Shown: positions 8,405 to 15,338, numbered from the stretch's first letter. The stretch: DNA of 21,851 bases from an uncultured Akkermansia sp. (GCA_905200945.1 CAJKMG010000029.1:1-21851); one strand, 5' to 3'. Notes: a model not told the origin generated them from the sequence alone. Program-made: numbers and translations.

Positions 8405-9487
8405 TTACTTGATTCCCAGAAAGGATTTCATGATGGTTTTGTCTTCCGCGCGGAAGATGCAGTCTTCCGTGGTGATGAGGCCTGCCTGGTGCAGGGCCCG
8501 GAGCGAGTCGTCCATCAGGATCATGCCCTGGGCTTTCCCTGTCTGAATGCAGCCGGGAATCATGAATGTCTTGCCTTCACGGATGCAGTTGGCGATGGCG
8601 GGCGTATTAACCAGCATTTCAATGGCCAGAGCGCGGCCGTTGCCGTCTGCTCTGGGAACCAGCTGCTGGGAGATGATGCCGCGCAGGGATTCGCTGACCA
8701 TGATGCGGATCTGGTCGCGTTGCTCCACCGGGAAGACGTCCAGCACGCGGTCCACCGTACGGGCTGCAGAGCCCGTATGAAGGGTGCCGAGCACCAGGTG
8801 GCCGGTTTCTGCGGCCGTGAGCGCCAGGGAGATGGTTTCCAGGTCGCGCATTTCACCCACCATGATGACGTCTGGGTCTTCACGGAGGGCGCCGCGGAGG
8901 GCGCGGGCGAAAGATTCCGTGTGTTTATGCACTTCACGCTGGTTGACGTGGCAGTTTTTGGAGGGAATCAGGTATTCGATGGGGTCTTCAAGCGTGATGA
9001 TGTGGTCGTGGCGGTCCTGGTTGATGAAGTCCACGATGGAGGCCAGCGTGGTGGATTTACCGGAACCTACGGAACCCGTGACGAGAATGAGACCGTTGGT
9101 GTAACGGGTGAGGGGCACCACGTATTCCGTCGGCAGGCCTATTTCCTCCATGGTGCGCACCCGCGTGTTGATGATGCGGAAGCAGATGTCATAACCCAGG
9201 CGCTGTTTAACCACGGATGCGCGGTAACGGCCAAAGTCATTGGCGTAGGCGAAGTCCACGTCCCCCCGTTGCTGAAGGCGGTTCCATTCCGGGTCTTCCA
9301 GAAAGCCCCTCGCCAGCACTTCCGTGTCCTGGGGCGTGAGATTGGGCGCTTCCTCCCAGATGGGGAGAAGCTGGCCGAACCGGCGCCAGGTGGGACGGCT
9401 GTTGACGGCAAGGTGGATATCGGAACAGTCGTAATCCTGTCCAAGTTTAAGATATCCGTCGACGTGGGGCAAAATGTATTCGCTCAT
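8405..9487 (-). CDS. PilT/PilU-family ATPase (copy 2)
   Basis: A 360-residue paralogue of its downstream neighbour, again a PilT/PilU-type motor ATPase. It has DCSDIHLAVNSRP (20-32), Walker A GSVGSGKST (138-146, where most PilTs have GPTGSGKST), Asp box ITLEDP (164-169), Walker B DVIMVGEMRD (206-215) and His box GTLHTGSAA (234-242). The C-terminus has NCIREG in place of the PilT NLIREG motif, and the protein ends in a short tail without the long PilU extension. The pair recalls the pilT-pilU arrangement of other bacteria, where both contribute to pilus retraction; which copy plays which part is not shown by the sequence. First gene of the unit; the ATG at 9487 has no clear ribosome binding site. 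Confidence 0.9.
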   Translation of the reverse strand: MSEYILPHVDGYLKLGQDYDCSDIHLAVNSRPTWRRFGQLLPIWEEAPNLTPQDTEVLARGFLEDPEWNRLQQRGDVDFAYANDFGRYRASVVKQRLGYDICFRIINTRVRTMEEIGLPTEYVVPLTRYTNGLILVTGSVGSGKSTTLASIVDFINQDRHDHIITLEDPIEYLIPSKNCHVNQREVHKHTESFARALRGALREDPDVIMVGEMRDLETISLALTAAETGHLVLGTLHTGSAARTVDRVLDVFPVEQRDQIRIMVSESLRGIISQQLVPRADGNGRALAIEMLVNTPAIANCIREGKTFMIPGCIQTGKAQGMILMDDSLRALHQAGLITTEDCIFRAEDKTIMKSFLGIK

Positions 9488-9868
9488 GTTGTGAATGCAG
9501 CAAACTGATAAAGCTACATACTAACGAAAACAGAGCTTTTTTGACCAGCAAAAAATATTTGGGAATCGATTTCTGTGAAAGCGGCTTCGCACCGTTCCGC
9601 GGCAGAGGCGGAATTTTGAGGATGAGGCTTTACCGGAAGAGCCGCGGACGTTTGTTTCCGGGAATGGGAAGGAGGATGGCGCAGGGGGCTGACGCGGGAA
9701 AGGGCCTTTTTCCTCCAGACATGATTTAGTGTTCCCAGGAAGACAGGAAGGGCATGGGACGGTTCTCGTCTAATGCCGCAGGGGAATACCTCTATTTTTT
9801 GCGACAGCGGAATTCCCAAACCTTTTTCAGGAAGCGGCAGAAGTCGCTGCATTAACCGGAAAACCCTG
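9488..9868. other. Intergenic region upstream of the pilT-like pair
   Basis: This 381-bp stretch lies between the yqjK-like stop and the first pilT-like start. It should hold the promoter of the pilT-like unit: the 70 bp before the start are AT-rich on the minus strand, with TTGCTG and TAGTAT elements 22 nt apart, too far for a standard sigma70 promoter. A 112-codon minus-strand open frame (9514-9852) has no recognisable domain and an implausible Pro/Arg/Ser composition; I do not call it. No RNA gene or strong terminator is evident. Confidence 0.4.
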
Positions 9869-10252
9869 TTATTTAAACAGATTGAGGAATTTTTTCCCGG
9901 CCAGGCCGATTCCCATTTTTTTCAGGGAAGGAAAAGCCAGGGTGATCAGGATTTCAACGATGAAACGGAAAATAGAGGAATGAACCCAGCTTCCGGAAGT
10001 GCGCGGCTGCGGGGGAGGGGCCGGATTGCTTTTTTTCCCCGTAAACATGCGGATGAGAAGAACACCTCCCACCGTTCCGACAATAGAGCCGATCACAGGC
10101 AGGGACATGGCCTTTTTTTTCAATTTACGGAAGTGGTCGGCCTGCTGCTGCGTCTTTTGTACCAGGCTGTCCGCCTCATTGACGATGTCCAGCCGGGAGG
10201 AAGCTACCCGCATCAGGAGTGCGAGCTTTTCTTGAGAGCCATTTGCAGACAT
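9869..10252 (-). CDS. YqjK-like small membrane protein
   Basis: A 127-residue protein with a charged helical N-terminus, a hydrophobic segment at about 52-68 (VIGSIVGTVGGVLLI), a Pro-rich linker and a second hydrophobic stretch at about 96-110. EKLALLMRVASSRLDI (8-23) resembles the start of E. coli YqjK, where a similar L-L-x-x-I-x-x-x-R-L-D-L pattern occurs, and the gene follows YqjE- and YqjD-like genes in the E. coli order. This supports the 10252 start even though it overlaps the upstream gene by 40 nt. A later ATG at 10213 would form a TGATG stop-start overlap and is an alternative (114 residues), but it removes part of the matching helix. Function is unknown in any organism I can name. 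The match is weak and depends largely on gene order. Confidence 0.6.
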   Translation of the reverse strand: MSANGSQEKLALLMRVASSRLDIVNEADSLVQKTQQQADHFRKLKKKAMSLPVIGSIVGTVGGVLLIRMFTGKKSNPAPPPQPRTSGSWVHSSIFRFIVEILITLAFPSLKKMGIGLAGKKFLNLFK

Positions 10253-10659
10253 GATAAATCCGTTTTAAGTTCTTCCGCCGTCGCCGGAGCGATAGGCGTT
10301 ACATGGGTTCGGCTGAAAAGGATAAATCCTGCGGCCGCTGCCAGGAGATGAAGGCCCGTGGTTACGGCAAGTCCGGCAATGATTCCCCAGAAGTACGCCA
10401 TGACCACGGTCAGCAGGCACCACAGAAAAAGATAGCCGAAGAAGGCCATGAAGGCGCCCATCAGGAGAAAGGCCGTTTTTTTGCCCAGCCTGTTGGACGC
10501 TTCCTTCAGTTCCAGTTTGAACAGTGCGGCTAAGGCTTCCGCATGGGCCAGGGCTGCCGTCCCGGTTTCCCGGAGGGACCGGACCATGGCCATCCCTTCT
10601 TCCTTTTCCTCCACAAGGGGGGTGACGAAGGTTCGCTTGAGTTTGTCGATCAGTCCCAT
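10213..10659 (-). CDS. YqjE-like protein, phage-holin superfamily III (Holin_3_6 type)
   Basis: A 148-residue inner-membrane protein. An amphipathic helix rich in Ala, Leu and Glu (about 30-60; ALFKLELKEASNRLGKK) precedes two closely spaced membrane segments (about 62-85 and 88-112), followed by a charged tail ending near EELKTDL. This is the arrangement of the YqjE/holin superfamily III proteins, common chromosomal proteins that are not phage lysis genes despite the name. It lies 69 bp downstream of a DUF883/YqjD-like gene and overlaps the YqjK-like gene by 40 nt, which suggests coupled translation. In E. coli the neighbouring YqjD is a stationary-phase protein; a similar stress role here is only inference. 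No prophage context is present. Confidence 0.72.
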   Translation of the reverse strand: MGLIDKLKRTFVTPLVEEKEEGMAMVRSLRETGTAALAHAEALAALFKLELKEASNRLGKKTAFLLMGAFMAFFGYLFLWCLLTVVMAYFWGIIAGLAVTTGLHLLAAAAGFILFSRTHVTPIAPATAEELKTDLSCLQMALKKSSHS

Positions 10660-10685
10660 GGTTCGGTTTGAAAGGGGAGGGAGGA

Positions 10686-10710
10686 CGCCATGCGCATGGC
10701 ACGCATGGCG
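10686..10710. repeat. CATGCG-rich inverted repeat between yqjD- and yqjE-like genes
   Basis: CGCCATGCG (10686-10694) and CGCATGGCG (10702-10710) form a 9-bp stem around a 7-nt loop. Within it, GCCATGCGCATGGC (10687-10700) is itself a perfect 14-nt palindrome, so alternative pairings exist. No T-run follows on the minus strand. It may be an mRNA processing or stability element, or a protein-binding site. Confidence 0.4.
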
Positions 10711-10728
10711 CGGAATGAAGGGAGAGGG

Positions 10729-11055
10729 TTAACGACGGCGGATAAGCAGACCGATGAGAAGGCCCACGCCCATGGCAATCAGCACGGACTGGGTGGGTTT
10801 TTCCTTCACGTATTCTTCGCCTGCTTCGTGAAATTTTTTGGCCTTGTCGCGGATGACTTCTCCCTTTTCCTGGGCGTAGTCGCAGATGGTGCTGGCCTGT
10901 TCCGTAGCCGCCTTGCGGATTTGATTTACTTTAGCTGCGGCGAAGGCCCTGGCCTGTTGAAATCTGGTGACGGCAAGCTCGCGGGCGGAAGGGCAGGAGC
11001 AGGAAGTGTCATTTGCTGTTGCGGGCTTTTCAAGTTCGGTTTGGTTTTCTTGCAT
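10729..11055 (-). CDS. YqjD/ElaB-like (DUF883) membrane-anchored protein
   Basis: A 108-residue protein with a long charged helix rich in Ala, Lys and Glu (about 24-82) and a C-terminal membrane anchor (about 88-105) in the characteristic form EKPTQSVLIAMGVGLLIGLL followed by terminal Arg residues. This matches the DUF883 family (E. coli YqjD, ElaB, YgaM), C-tail-anchored proteins of stationary phase that have been linked to ribosomes at the inner membrane. The Cys-containing segment TSCSCPS (16-22) is unusual for the family. It heads a small unit with YqjE- and YqjK-like genes and has its own predicted promoter and a leader hairpin. Confidence 0.8.
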   Translation of the reverse strand: MQENQTELEKPATANDTSCSCPSARELAVTRFQQARAFAAAKVNQIRKAATEQASTICDYAQEKGEVIRDKAKKFHEAGEEYVKEKPTQSVLIAMGVGLLIGLLIRRR

Positions 11056-11090
11056 GGTTGATTAGAGTATTAAGGGTTGGTTTCTGTTGA

Positions 11091-11114
11091 AAAACATGTC
11101 GGCTTACATGTTTT
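11091..11114 (-). promoter_or_regulatory. Stem-loop in the leader of the yqjD-like gene
   Basis: AAAACATGT (11091-11099) and ACATGTTTT (11106-11114) form a perfect 9-bp stem with a 6-nt loop. It lies between the predicted transcription start and the ATG at 11055, so it would be in the 5' untranslated RNA. On the minus strand the right arm is followed by one more T and then CAAC. It is AT-rich for a terminator; an RNA-level control element or a protein-binding palindrome are both possible. Confidence 0.4.
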
Positions 11115-11131
11115 CGCCTCTCACATTGGAA

Positions 11132-11161
11132 ATTATTTAGCACGCTTCCCACTATTGGCAA
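11132..11161 (-). promoter_or_regulatory. Sigma70-like promoter of the yqjD-like gene
   Basis: On the minus strand TTGCCA (11156-11161; five of six consensus bases) and AATAAT (11132-11137; five of six) are 18 nt apart. Transcription would start near 11125, leaving a leader of about 70 nt that contains the 9-bp stem-loop. This separates the unit from the mla genes upstream. Confidence 0.5.
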
Positions 11162-11198
11162 GTGTGTAAAGCGGCTTCATCCGGAATTGTGCGGCCTG

Positions 11199-12203
11199 TC
11201 AGCGGCGGCTTCCTGAAAAACCGCCGCGGGGGTCCGGTTTGACTTGGGGTTCGTTAGGATTCCGGTACCGCAGAATGCCGTAATCCCTCAGGTTGCGGAT
11301 GAATTCCTGGGCGTTGGCCCGGAAGCGCGCGTCGTACATGAGCAGTCCCAGAAAGCCCTGGTTTTTACGTGCATCAGCCGTGATGGAGGAGATTTGTTCA
11401 GATGCTTTCCTCAGAGCGGACAGCGTGGGGGGGATTTCCTTGATTGCAGGGTCCAGAGTGCTGAATTTTTCTTCGGCTCCGGCAATGAGTTTGCGGGCAT
11501 CCCGGACGGTATCTTTCATGACCGCGACCGAGGAACGTGTTTCTTCCATGAGACCGGGAAGTTGTTCTCCTGCCCGGTTTATTTGTGACAATACGCTGCC
11601 GAGGTGCTTGAGGTTTTCCTGATTCAGGACGCCCTCGTTGATCAGCCTGGTCGTCTGGGCCAGCCCTTTGGCCGCCTCTCCGATGTTGAGGATAGCGACG
11701 TCAATGTTATCCGAATTTTTTTCGATTTGCTTGAGGATTTTCAGGATTTCTTCTGTGGCGCCCACGGCATTGTTTTTGATTTTGCTGAAATCGCTTTCCG
11801 GCTGGCCGATGATGGTGGCATGGGGAGGGATGTATTCATGCGTGGGCTGGGCCGGAGGGACGATATCGATGTATTTGTCGCCCAGGATGTTCTGCATGTC
11901 CACCCGGAAGACGGACCCTTGCTGGATTTTCACGTCGCTCTGGATGCTGGCTTCCAGCATGACTTCATTGCCGGAAGGCAGGAGTTCAGGGGCTTTGGTG
12001 ACTTTCCCCACCGTGACGCCGCCCAGACGGATCTGGGAGTCCTTGATGAGTCCCGCCGCATCTTTGAAAATGATGTTGATGGGGTAGGTTTGCTCTTTGG
12101 ATGTTTTGATGTTGCCGAATCCCAGGATGACTCCGATAATCATCAGGATTCCGGCGATCAGAAAGATGCCTACCCATGTTTCCGGTTTAAGTTTCTGTTT
12201 CAT
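11199..12203 (-). CDS. mlaD: MlaD-type MCE-domain protein (phospholipid transport)
   Basis: A 334-residue protein with one N-terminal membrane helix (about 11-29) and a single MCE domain (about 38-120) in the periplasm, starting YPINIIFKDAAGLIKDSQIRL and containing GGVTVGKV and ILGDKYIDIV. In the Mla system a ring of MlaD subunits sits on the MlaFE transporter and passes phospholipid between the inner membrane and a periplasmic carrier. The C-terminal 200 residues are mostly helical with heptad-like Leu/Ile spacing, longer than in E. coli MlaD (183 residues), as in many MCE proteins whose helices form a tunnel or needle above the ring. It ends in a basic tail. Third gene of the mlaE-mlaF-mlaD unit, 18 nt after mlaF. 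No mlaC or mlaB accompanies it. Confidence 0.88.
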   Translation of the reverse strand: MKQKLKPETWVGIFLIAGILMIIGVILGFGNIKTSKEQTYPINIIFKDAAGLIKDSQIRLGGVTVGKVTKAPELLPSGNEVMLEASIQSDVKIQQGSVFRVDMQNILGDKYIDIVPPAQPTHEYIPPHATIIGQPESDFSKIKNNAVGATEEILKILKQIEKNSDNIDVAILNIGEAAKGLAQTTRLINEGVLNQENLKHLGSVLSQINRAGEQLPGLMEETRSSVAVMKDTVRDARKLIAGAEEKFSTLDPAIKEIPPTLSALRKASEQISSITADARKNQGFLGLLMYDARFRANAQEFIRNLRDYGILRYRNPNEPQVKPDPRGGFSGSRR

Positions 12204-12221
12204 GGCTCTGTGGCAAGATGG

Positions 12222-13040
12222 TTATTGTTTGCGTTCCCGTTCCGCCCGTTCCAGCAGAACCCGTTGGAAATTTTCATTTTTGCCGGACAGGGCTGCCCAG
12301 TTTTCCCCGGAGTCCCCGTAGAGGAACTTTTGCAGTATTTCGTCTCTGGAGTGCAGCAGTTCTTCCGGAGTTCCCGTCCAGTAAACTTCACCGTTTCTGA
12401 GATAGACGATTTTGTCCGCGATGCGGATCACGCTGGGCATGTCATGGGAGACAATGACGGTGGTGATGCCTTTGTCCTTGCAGATTTGCCGGATGAGGAA
12501 GCTGATGCTGTCCGTGACGATGGGATCCAGTCCCGCGGTGGGTTCGTCATAGAGCAGGCATTCCGGAGTGGTAATGATTGCCCTAGCTACGGCGACGCGC
12601 TTGATCATGCCGCCGGAGAGGCTGGACGGCATTTTTTCCTGCTGTCCCAGCAGCCCTACGGAGTCTAAAGCGGCTGAGATGCGGGCGTCCAGCTCGTTTT
12701 CATCCCTGATCCCTGCCTCCAGCAGAGGAAAAGCTACGTTTTCTCCCACGCTTAGGGAGTCGAATAAGGCTCCCTGCTGGAACATGAATCCGATTTTGCT
12801 GCGGATTTGCTTTTTGATTTTTTCCGGCGCACCGCTGATGCGCCTGCCGTCAATTTCCACATAACCGTCCAAAGGGTCCAACAGACCGTCCAGATGTTTC
12901 AGAATGACGCTTTTCCCGGCTCCGGATCCTCCTATTAAAGCCATCAGTTCTCCTTTGCCCACGTCAAAGCTTACGCCTTTCAGCACTTCCTGGGTGCCGA
13001 AGCTTTGTCTGAGCTGATGGACGCGGATGAATGGCTGCAT
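12222..13040 (-). CDS. mlaF: MlaF-type ABC transporter ATPase (phospholipid transport)
   Basis: A 272-residue ATP-binding subunit that drives the MlaE permease from the cytoplasm. Motifs are complete: Walker A GGSGAGKS (37-44), Q-loop FMFQQGALFDSLSV (85-98), signature LSGGM (141-145) within LSGGMIKRVAVARAI, Walker B LLYDEP (162-167) followed by TAGLDP, and H-loop VIVSHDM. The signature LSGGMxKRxxxARA is typical of the MlaF/Mkl subgroup rather than of general importers. The C-terminal 30 residues are strongly charged. It lies 15 nt after mlaE and 18 nt before mlaD in one transcription unit. The regulatory STAS partner MlaB is not encoded nearby. Confidence 0.93.
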   Translation of the reverse strand: MQPFIRVHQLRQSFGTQEVLKGVSFDVGKGELMALIGGSGAGKSVILKHLDGLLDPLDGYVEIDGRRISGAPEKIKKQIRSKIGFMFQQGALFDSLSVGENVAFPLLEAGIRDENELDARISAALDSVGLLGQQEKMPSSLSGGMIKRVAVARAIITTPECLLYDEPTAGLDPIVTDSISFLIRQICKDKGITTVIVSHDMPSVIRIADKIVYLRNGEVYWTGTPEELLHSRDEILQKFLYGDSGENWAALSGKNENFQRVLLERAERERKQ

Positions 13041-13055
13041 GGCGGCGGGGAAAGG

Positions 13056-13856
13056 CTATCTCATGAATCCCATGGGGAAGAACGAGTTGAGGATCATGGT
13101 CAGGATAAAGTTGGCGATGAGCAGGGCCACGGAAGCGTACACCATGGCCTGCATGGTGGATTTGCCTACGCCCACGGCTCCGTTTGTGGTGTTCAGCCCC
13201 TCCCGGCAGGAGATGGTGGAAATGATGAGGCCGAAAGCAAGAGCCTTGACCAGGGCGACGATGATGTCCCCCATAGTGACGAATTTACTCATGAAGTGCA
13301 TCCAGTAGGCCTGATCTACGTTAAAGGCGGTGACGCTGACGATGTACGCGGAGGCGATGCCCACCAGAACGGCTTCCATCATCAGGATGGGCATGGAAAT
13401 AAGCATGGCCTGTATCCGCGGCTTCACCAGGTAGTCTACCGGATCCACATTCATGGATTTAAGGGCATCCACCTGTTCCGTGACTTTCATGGTGCCGATT
13501 TCCGCGGCCATGGCGGATCCGACACGCCCCGCAAGCATCAGCCCGGTAATGACGGGGCCCAGCTCCCGGAACATGCCCACGGCGACGACGGCCCCGCCCA
13601 TGGTTTCCATTCTCACCGTTTGAAGCTGGAACAGTGTCTGGGCTTCCAGCACCGCGCCGGTGAACGCGCCGGTGATGATGACCACCGGCTGGGATTGTAC
13701 CCCGATTTTTGCAATTTGCTCCACAAGAACGCGCATCCGGAATTGGCCGGACCACATGCATGACGCCACTTGGTAAAGCAGCAATCCGATTGACCCCAAC
13801 CGGTCAACCAGCCTTAAAGCGGCGCGGCCGATCATGGTTGCTACATGGAATTGCAT
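13056..13856 (-). CDS. mlaE: MlaE-type ABC permease (phospholipid transport)
   Basis: A 266-residue inner-membrane permease of the MlaE family, usual length about 260. An N-terminal interfacial helix is followed by about five membrane segments. The conserved core is readable: GAFTGAVLEAQTLFQLQ (63-79), FRELGPVITGLMLAGRVGSA (95-114) and AAEIGTMKVTEQVDAL (116-131), which holds the coupling helix for MlaF. The C-terminal segment includes TTNGAVGVGKSTMQAMVYAS, a family feature and not a Walker motif. First gene of the mlaE-mlaF-mlaD unit; together they move phospholipids between the inner membrane and periplasm to keep outer-membrane asymmetry. Direction of transport cannot be told from sequence. 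Confidence 0.93.
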   Translation of the reverse strand: MQFHVATMIGRAALRLVDRLGSIGLLLYQVASCMWSGQFRMRVLVEQIAKIGVQSQPVVIITGAFTGAVLEAQTLFQLQTVRMETMGGAVVAVGMFRELGPVITGLMLAGRVGSAMAAEIGTMKVTEQVDALKSMNVDPVDYLVKPRIQAMLISMPILMMEAVLVGIASAYIVSVTAFNVDQAYWMHFMSKFVTMGDIIVALVKALAFGLIISTISCREGLNTTNGAVGVGKSTMQAMVYASVALLIANFILTMILNSFFPMGFMR

Positions 13857-13931
13857 GGCTTCTACTAATCACTTCTTCCACTTCAAGAGCAAGCGCAATG
13901 TATGCCACGGGAGGAAAAGGAAGGTTCCGCG

Positions 13932-15338
13932 TCAGTCTGCCAGCCGATGGATATAAGGCGTTTCCTGCGTTCCGGGGATGGAGCGCAGCATGAGGCGGGG
14001 CGGCAGTTTCAGGCGTGTCCATTCGGATGCGCGGGCCTGCCGCTGCAAACGGCGTATTTCCCTTTCCGATTCTGGGAACCGGTTCGCCAGCTCCGTGGCG
14101 GATTCATGTTTCCGGTGCAGGCGGATGAGAAACCCGTCACGCATGGCGGCCTCCGGAGCCGGGGAAATAAAACCGGGGAACAGGGTTGCCAGTTCCGTTT
14201 CGTATAAATCCCCCAGCGGCATGAAATCCGCGGCTAAAGCGGCTGGCAGGAGGCGGGGCTCCGTCATGATATCCGTCCCCGTCAGAGAAGAGAGCAACAG
14301 GGCGCCTTCTTCTTCCGCCCATTGGCGCATGAGCCATGCGGCCGTGGTTTTTTCGTCCAATCCTCCGGCATTGGCGGGGAAAGAAACCGTCCGTACGCCA
14401 ATGTCAGCCGTGCCGGTGAAGGCTTGAACTCTTTTCCTTGTCTCTTCCGGAATGCCGGGCAGGGAGGGGAGGAACCCCGTCACTGCCAGAGAGGGGCGCG
14501 TTTCCTTCAATAGTTCCGCCAACAGGAGGGAAGCGGAATTTTCCAGTAAATTCAGGCAGACGGCCCCATGCCCGCTTTTCAGAATGAAGTCTTCCATCCC
14601 TTTGCGGAGGGCATGCCGGAGCTGTTTTTCCGGGGAGGGCAGGGGGGAATCCGTTCCTGTGGGGTTTTCCAGTGAAATGACGGCGGAATCCCTTCCAAAA
14701 AGACGCAGCCGTTTGAGGAGATGTCCGTTGCCGGACCATACGGAAGATGCACCGGGCAGCAGAAACGGACCTTCTCCCCCGGCCAGGCGGGCCGTGAATA
14801 CGGGCAGGCCTGTTTCCTGCGCCGTCAGGCAGGCTTTTTCTTCATCCTGTTCCAGCAATCCCTCATGCCATGCATGGGCAGGCGTGCGGAGCAGCAGGCA
14901 TGTGGCGGAAACGTGCGGCGGAGGAATTTCTCCCCACGGGGCGATGGAGAAAACGGCTTCATCCCCCGTTCTCCGGATGCCAAAGACGGGGACTCGTTCG
15001 TTTCCATGCCGGGAGGGAGGGATAACGGCCTGCCGGGGAAAGGAAAGGCCGTTCCTCAACAGGTGGAATCTTATGCCTTCCGCGTCCGCCGCTCCCAGCA
15101 GCAGGGGGACATCCGCTATTTCCCGTGCCAGGTAGGCCAGGGCCGCCCGGTGCTGGGTCCGGAAGCCGCTGCGCAGAGCCAGTTCACCGGTATGCACGCC
15201 GCTGAGGGCCAGCGGCGGACAGAGGACGAGCTCCGCACCTGCGTCCAGGCAGGAACGGTACAGTTCCACGATGGTTCTGAGGTTTTTGGGAAAGTGGCCG
15301 GGAATGGTTTCCGGTTGGATGAATCCTGCTTTCAGCAT
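13932..15338 (-). CDS. Glutamine-dependent NAD synthetase-like protein with both active sites apparently lost
   Basis: From the ATG at 15338 this is 468 residues and follows the whole plan of a two-domain NadE by my reading: nitrilase-type amidase (about 1-225), then ATP-dependent synthetase (about 235-468). Matching landmarks are AGFIQPETIPGHFPKNL (4-20), LALSGV (43-48), AETGLPV-like QETGLPVFTARLAGGEGPF (174-192), LRKGMEDFILKSG (244-256), GDLYETEL (376-383) and SEWTRLKLPPRLMLRS (438-453). Catalytic positions do not survive: the amidase Glu aligns with Pro42, Lys with about Gln103, Cys with about Ser131, and the SGGxDS ATP loop is LENSAS (265-270). The synthetase TGNKSE motif is also changed and the DSLPPY region is missing. 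The frame is open throughout, so it looks like a retained pseudoenzyme rather than a decaying gene. An earlier ATG at 15416 adds 26 residues with no family match. Function unknown. Confidence 0.8.
   Translation of the reverse strand: MLKAGFIQPETIPGHFPKNLRTIVELYRSCLDAGAELVLCPPLALSGVHTGELALRSGFRTQHRAALAYLAREIADVPLLLGAADAEGIRFHLLRNGLSFPRQAVIPPSRHGNERVPVFGIRRTGDEAVFSIAPWGEIPPPHVSATCLLLRTPAHAWHEGLLEQDEEKACLTAQETGLPVFTARLAGGEGPFLLPGASSVWSGNGHLLKRLRLFGRDSAVISLENPTGTDSPLPSPEKQLRHALRKGMEDFILKSGHGAVCLNLLENSASLLLAELLKETRPSLAVTGFLPSLPGIPEETRKRVQAFTGTADIGVRTVSFPANAGGLDEKTTAAWLMRQWAEEEGALLLSSLTGTDIMTEPRLLPAALAADFMPLGDLYETELATLFPGFISPAPEAAMRDGFLIRLHRKHESATELANRFPESEREIRRLQRQARASEWTRLKLPPRLMLRSIPGTQETPYIHRLAD

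Noticed and set aside
9514..9852. 112-codon minus-strand frame in the gap before the pilT-like pair
   Set aside because: It has low-complexity Pro/Arg/Ser composition, no membrane or domain feature, and it occupies the place where the pilT-like promoter should be.
10213..10659. A prophage holin
   Set aside because: The holin-superfamily label describes YqjE-type chromosomal proteins; no endolysin, structural or integrase gene is nearby.
11604..12668. 354-codon plus-strand frame across mlaD and mlaF
   Set aside because: It overlaps two well-supported mla genes on the other strand and has no family features of its own.
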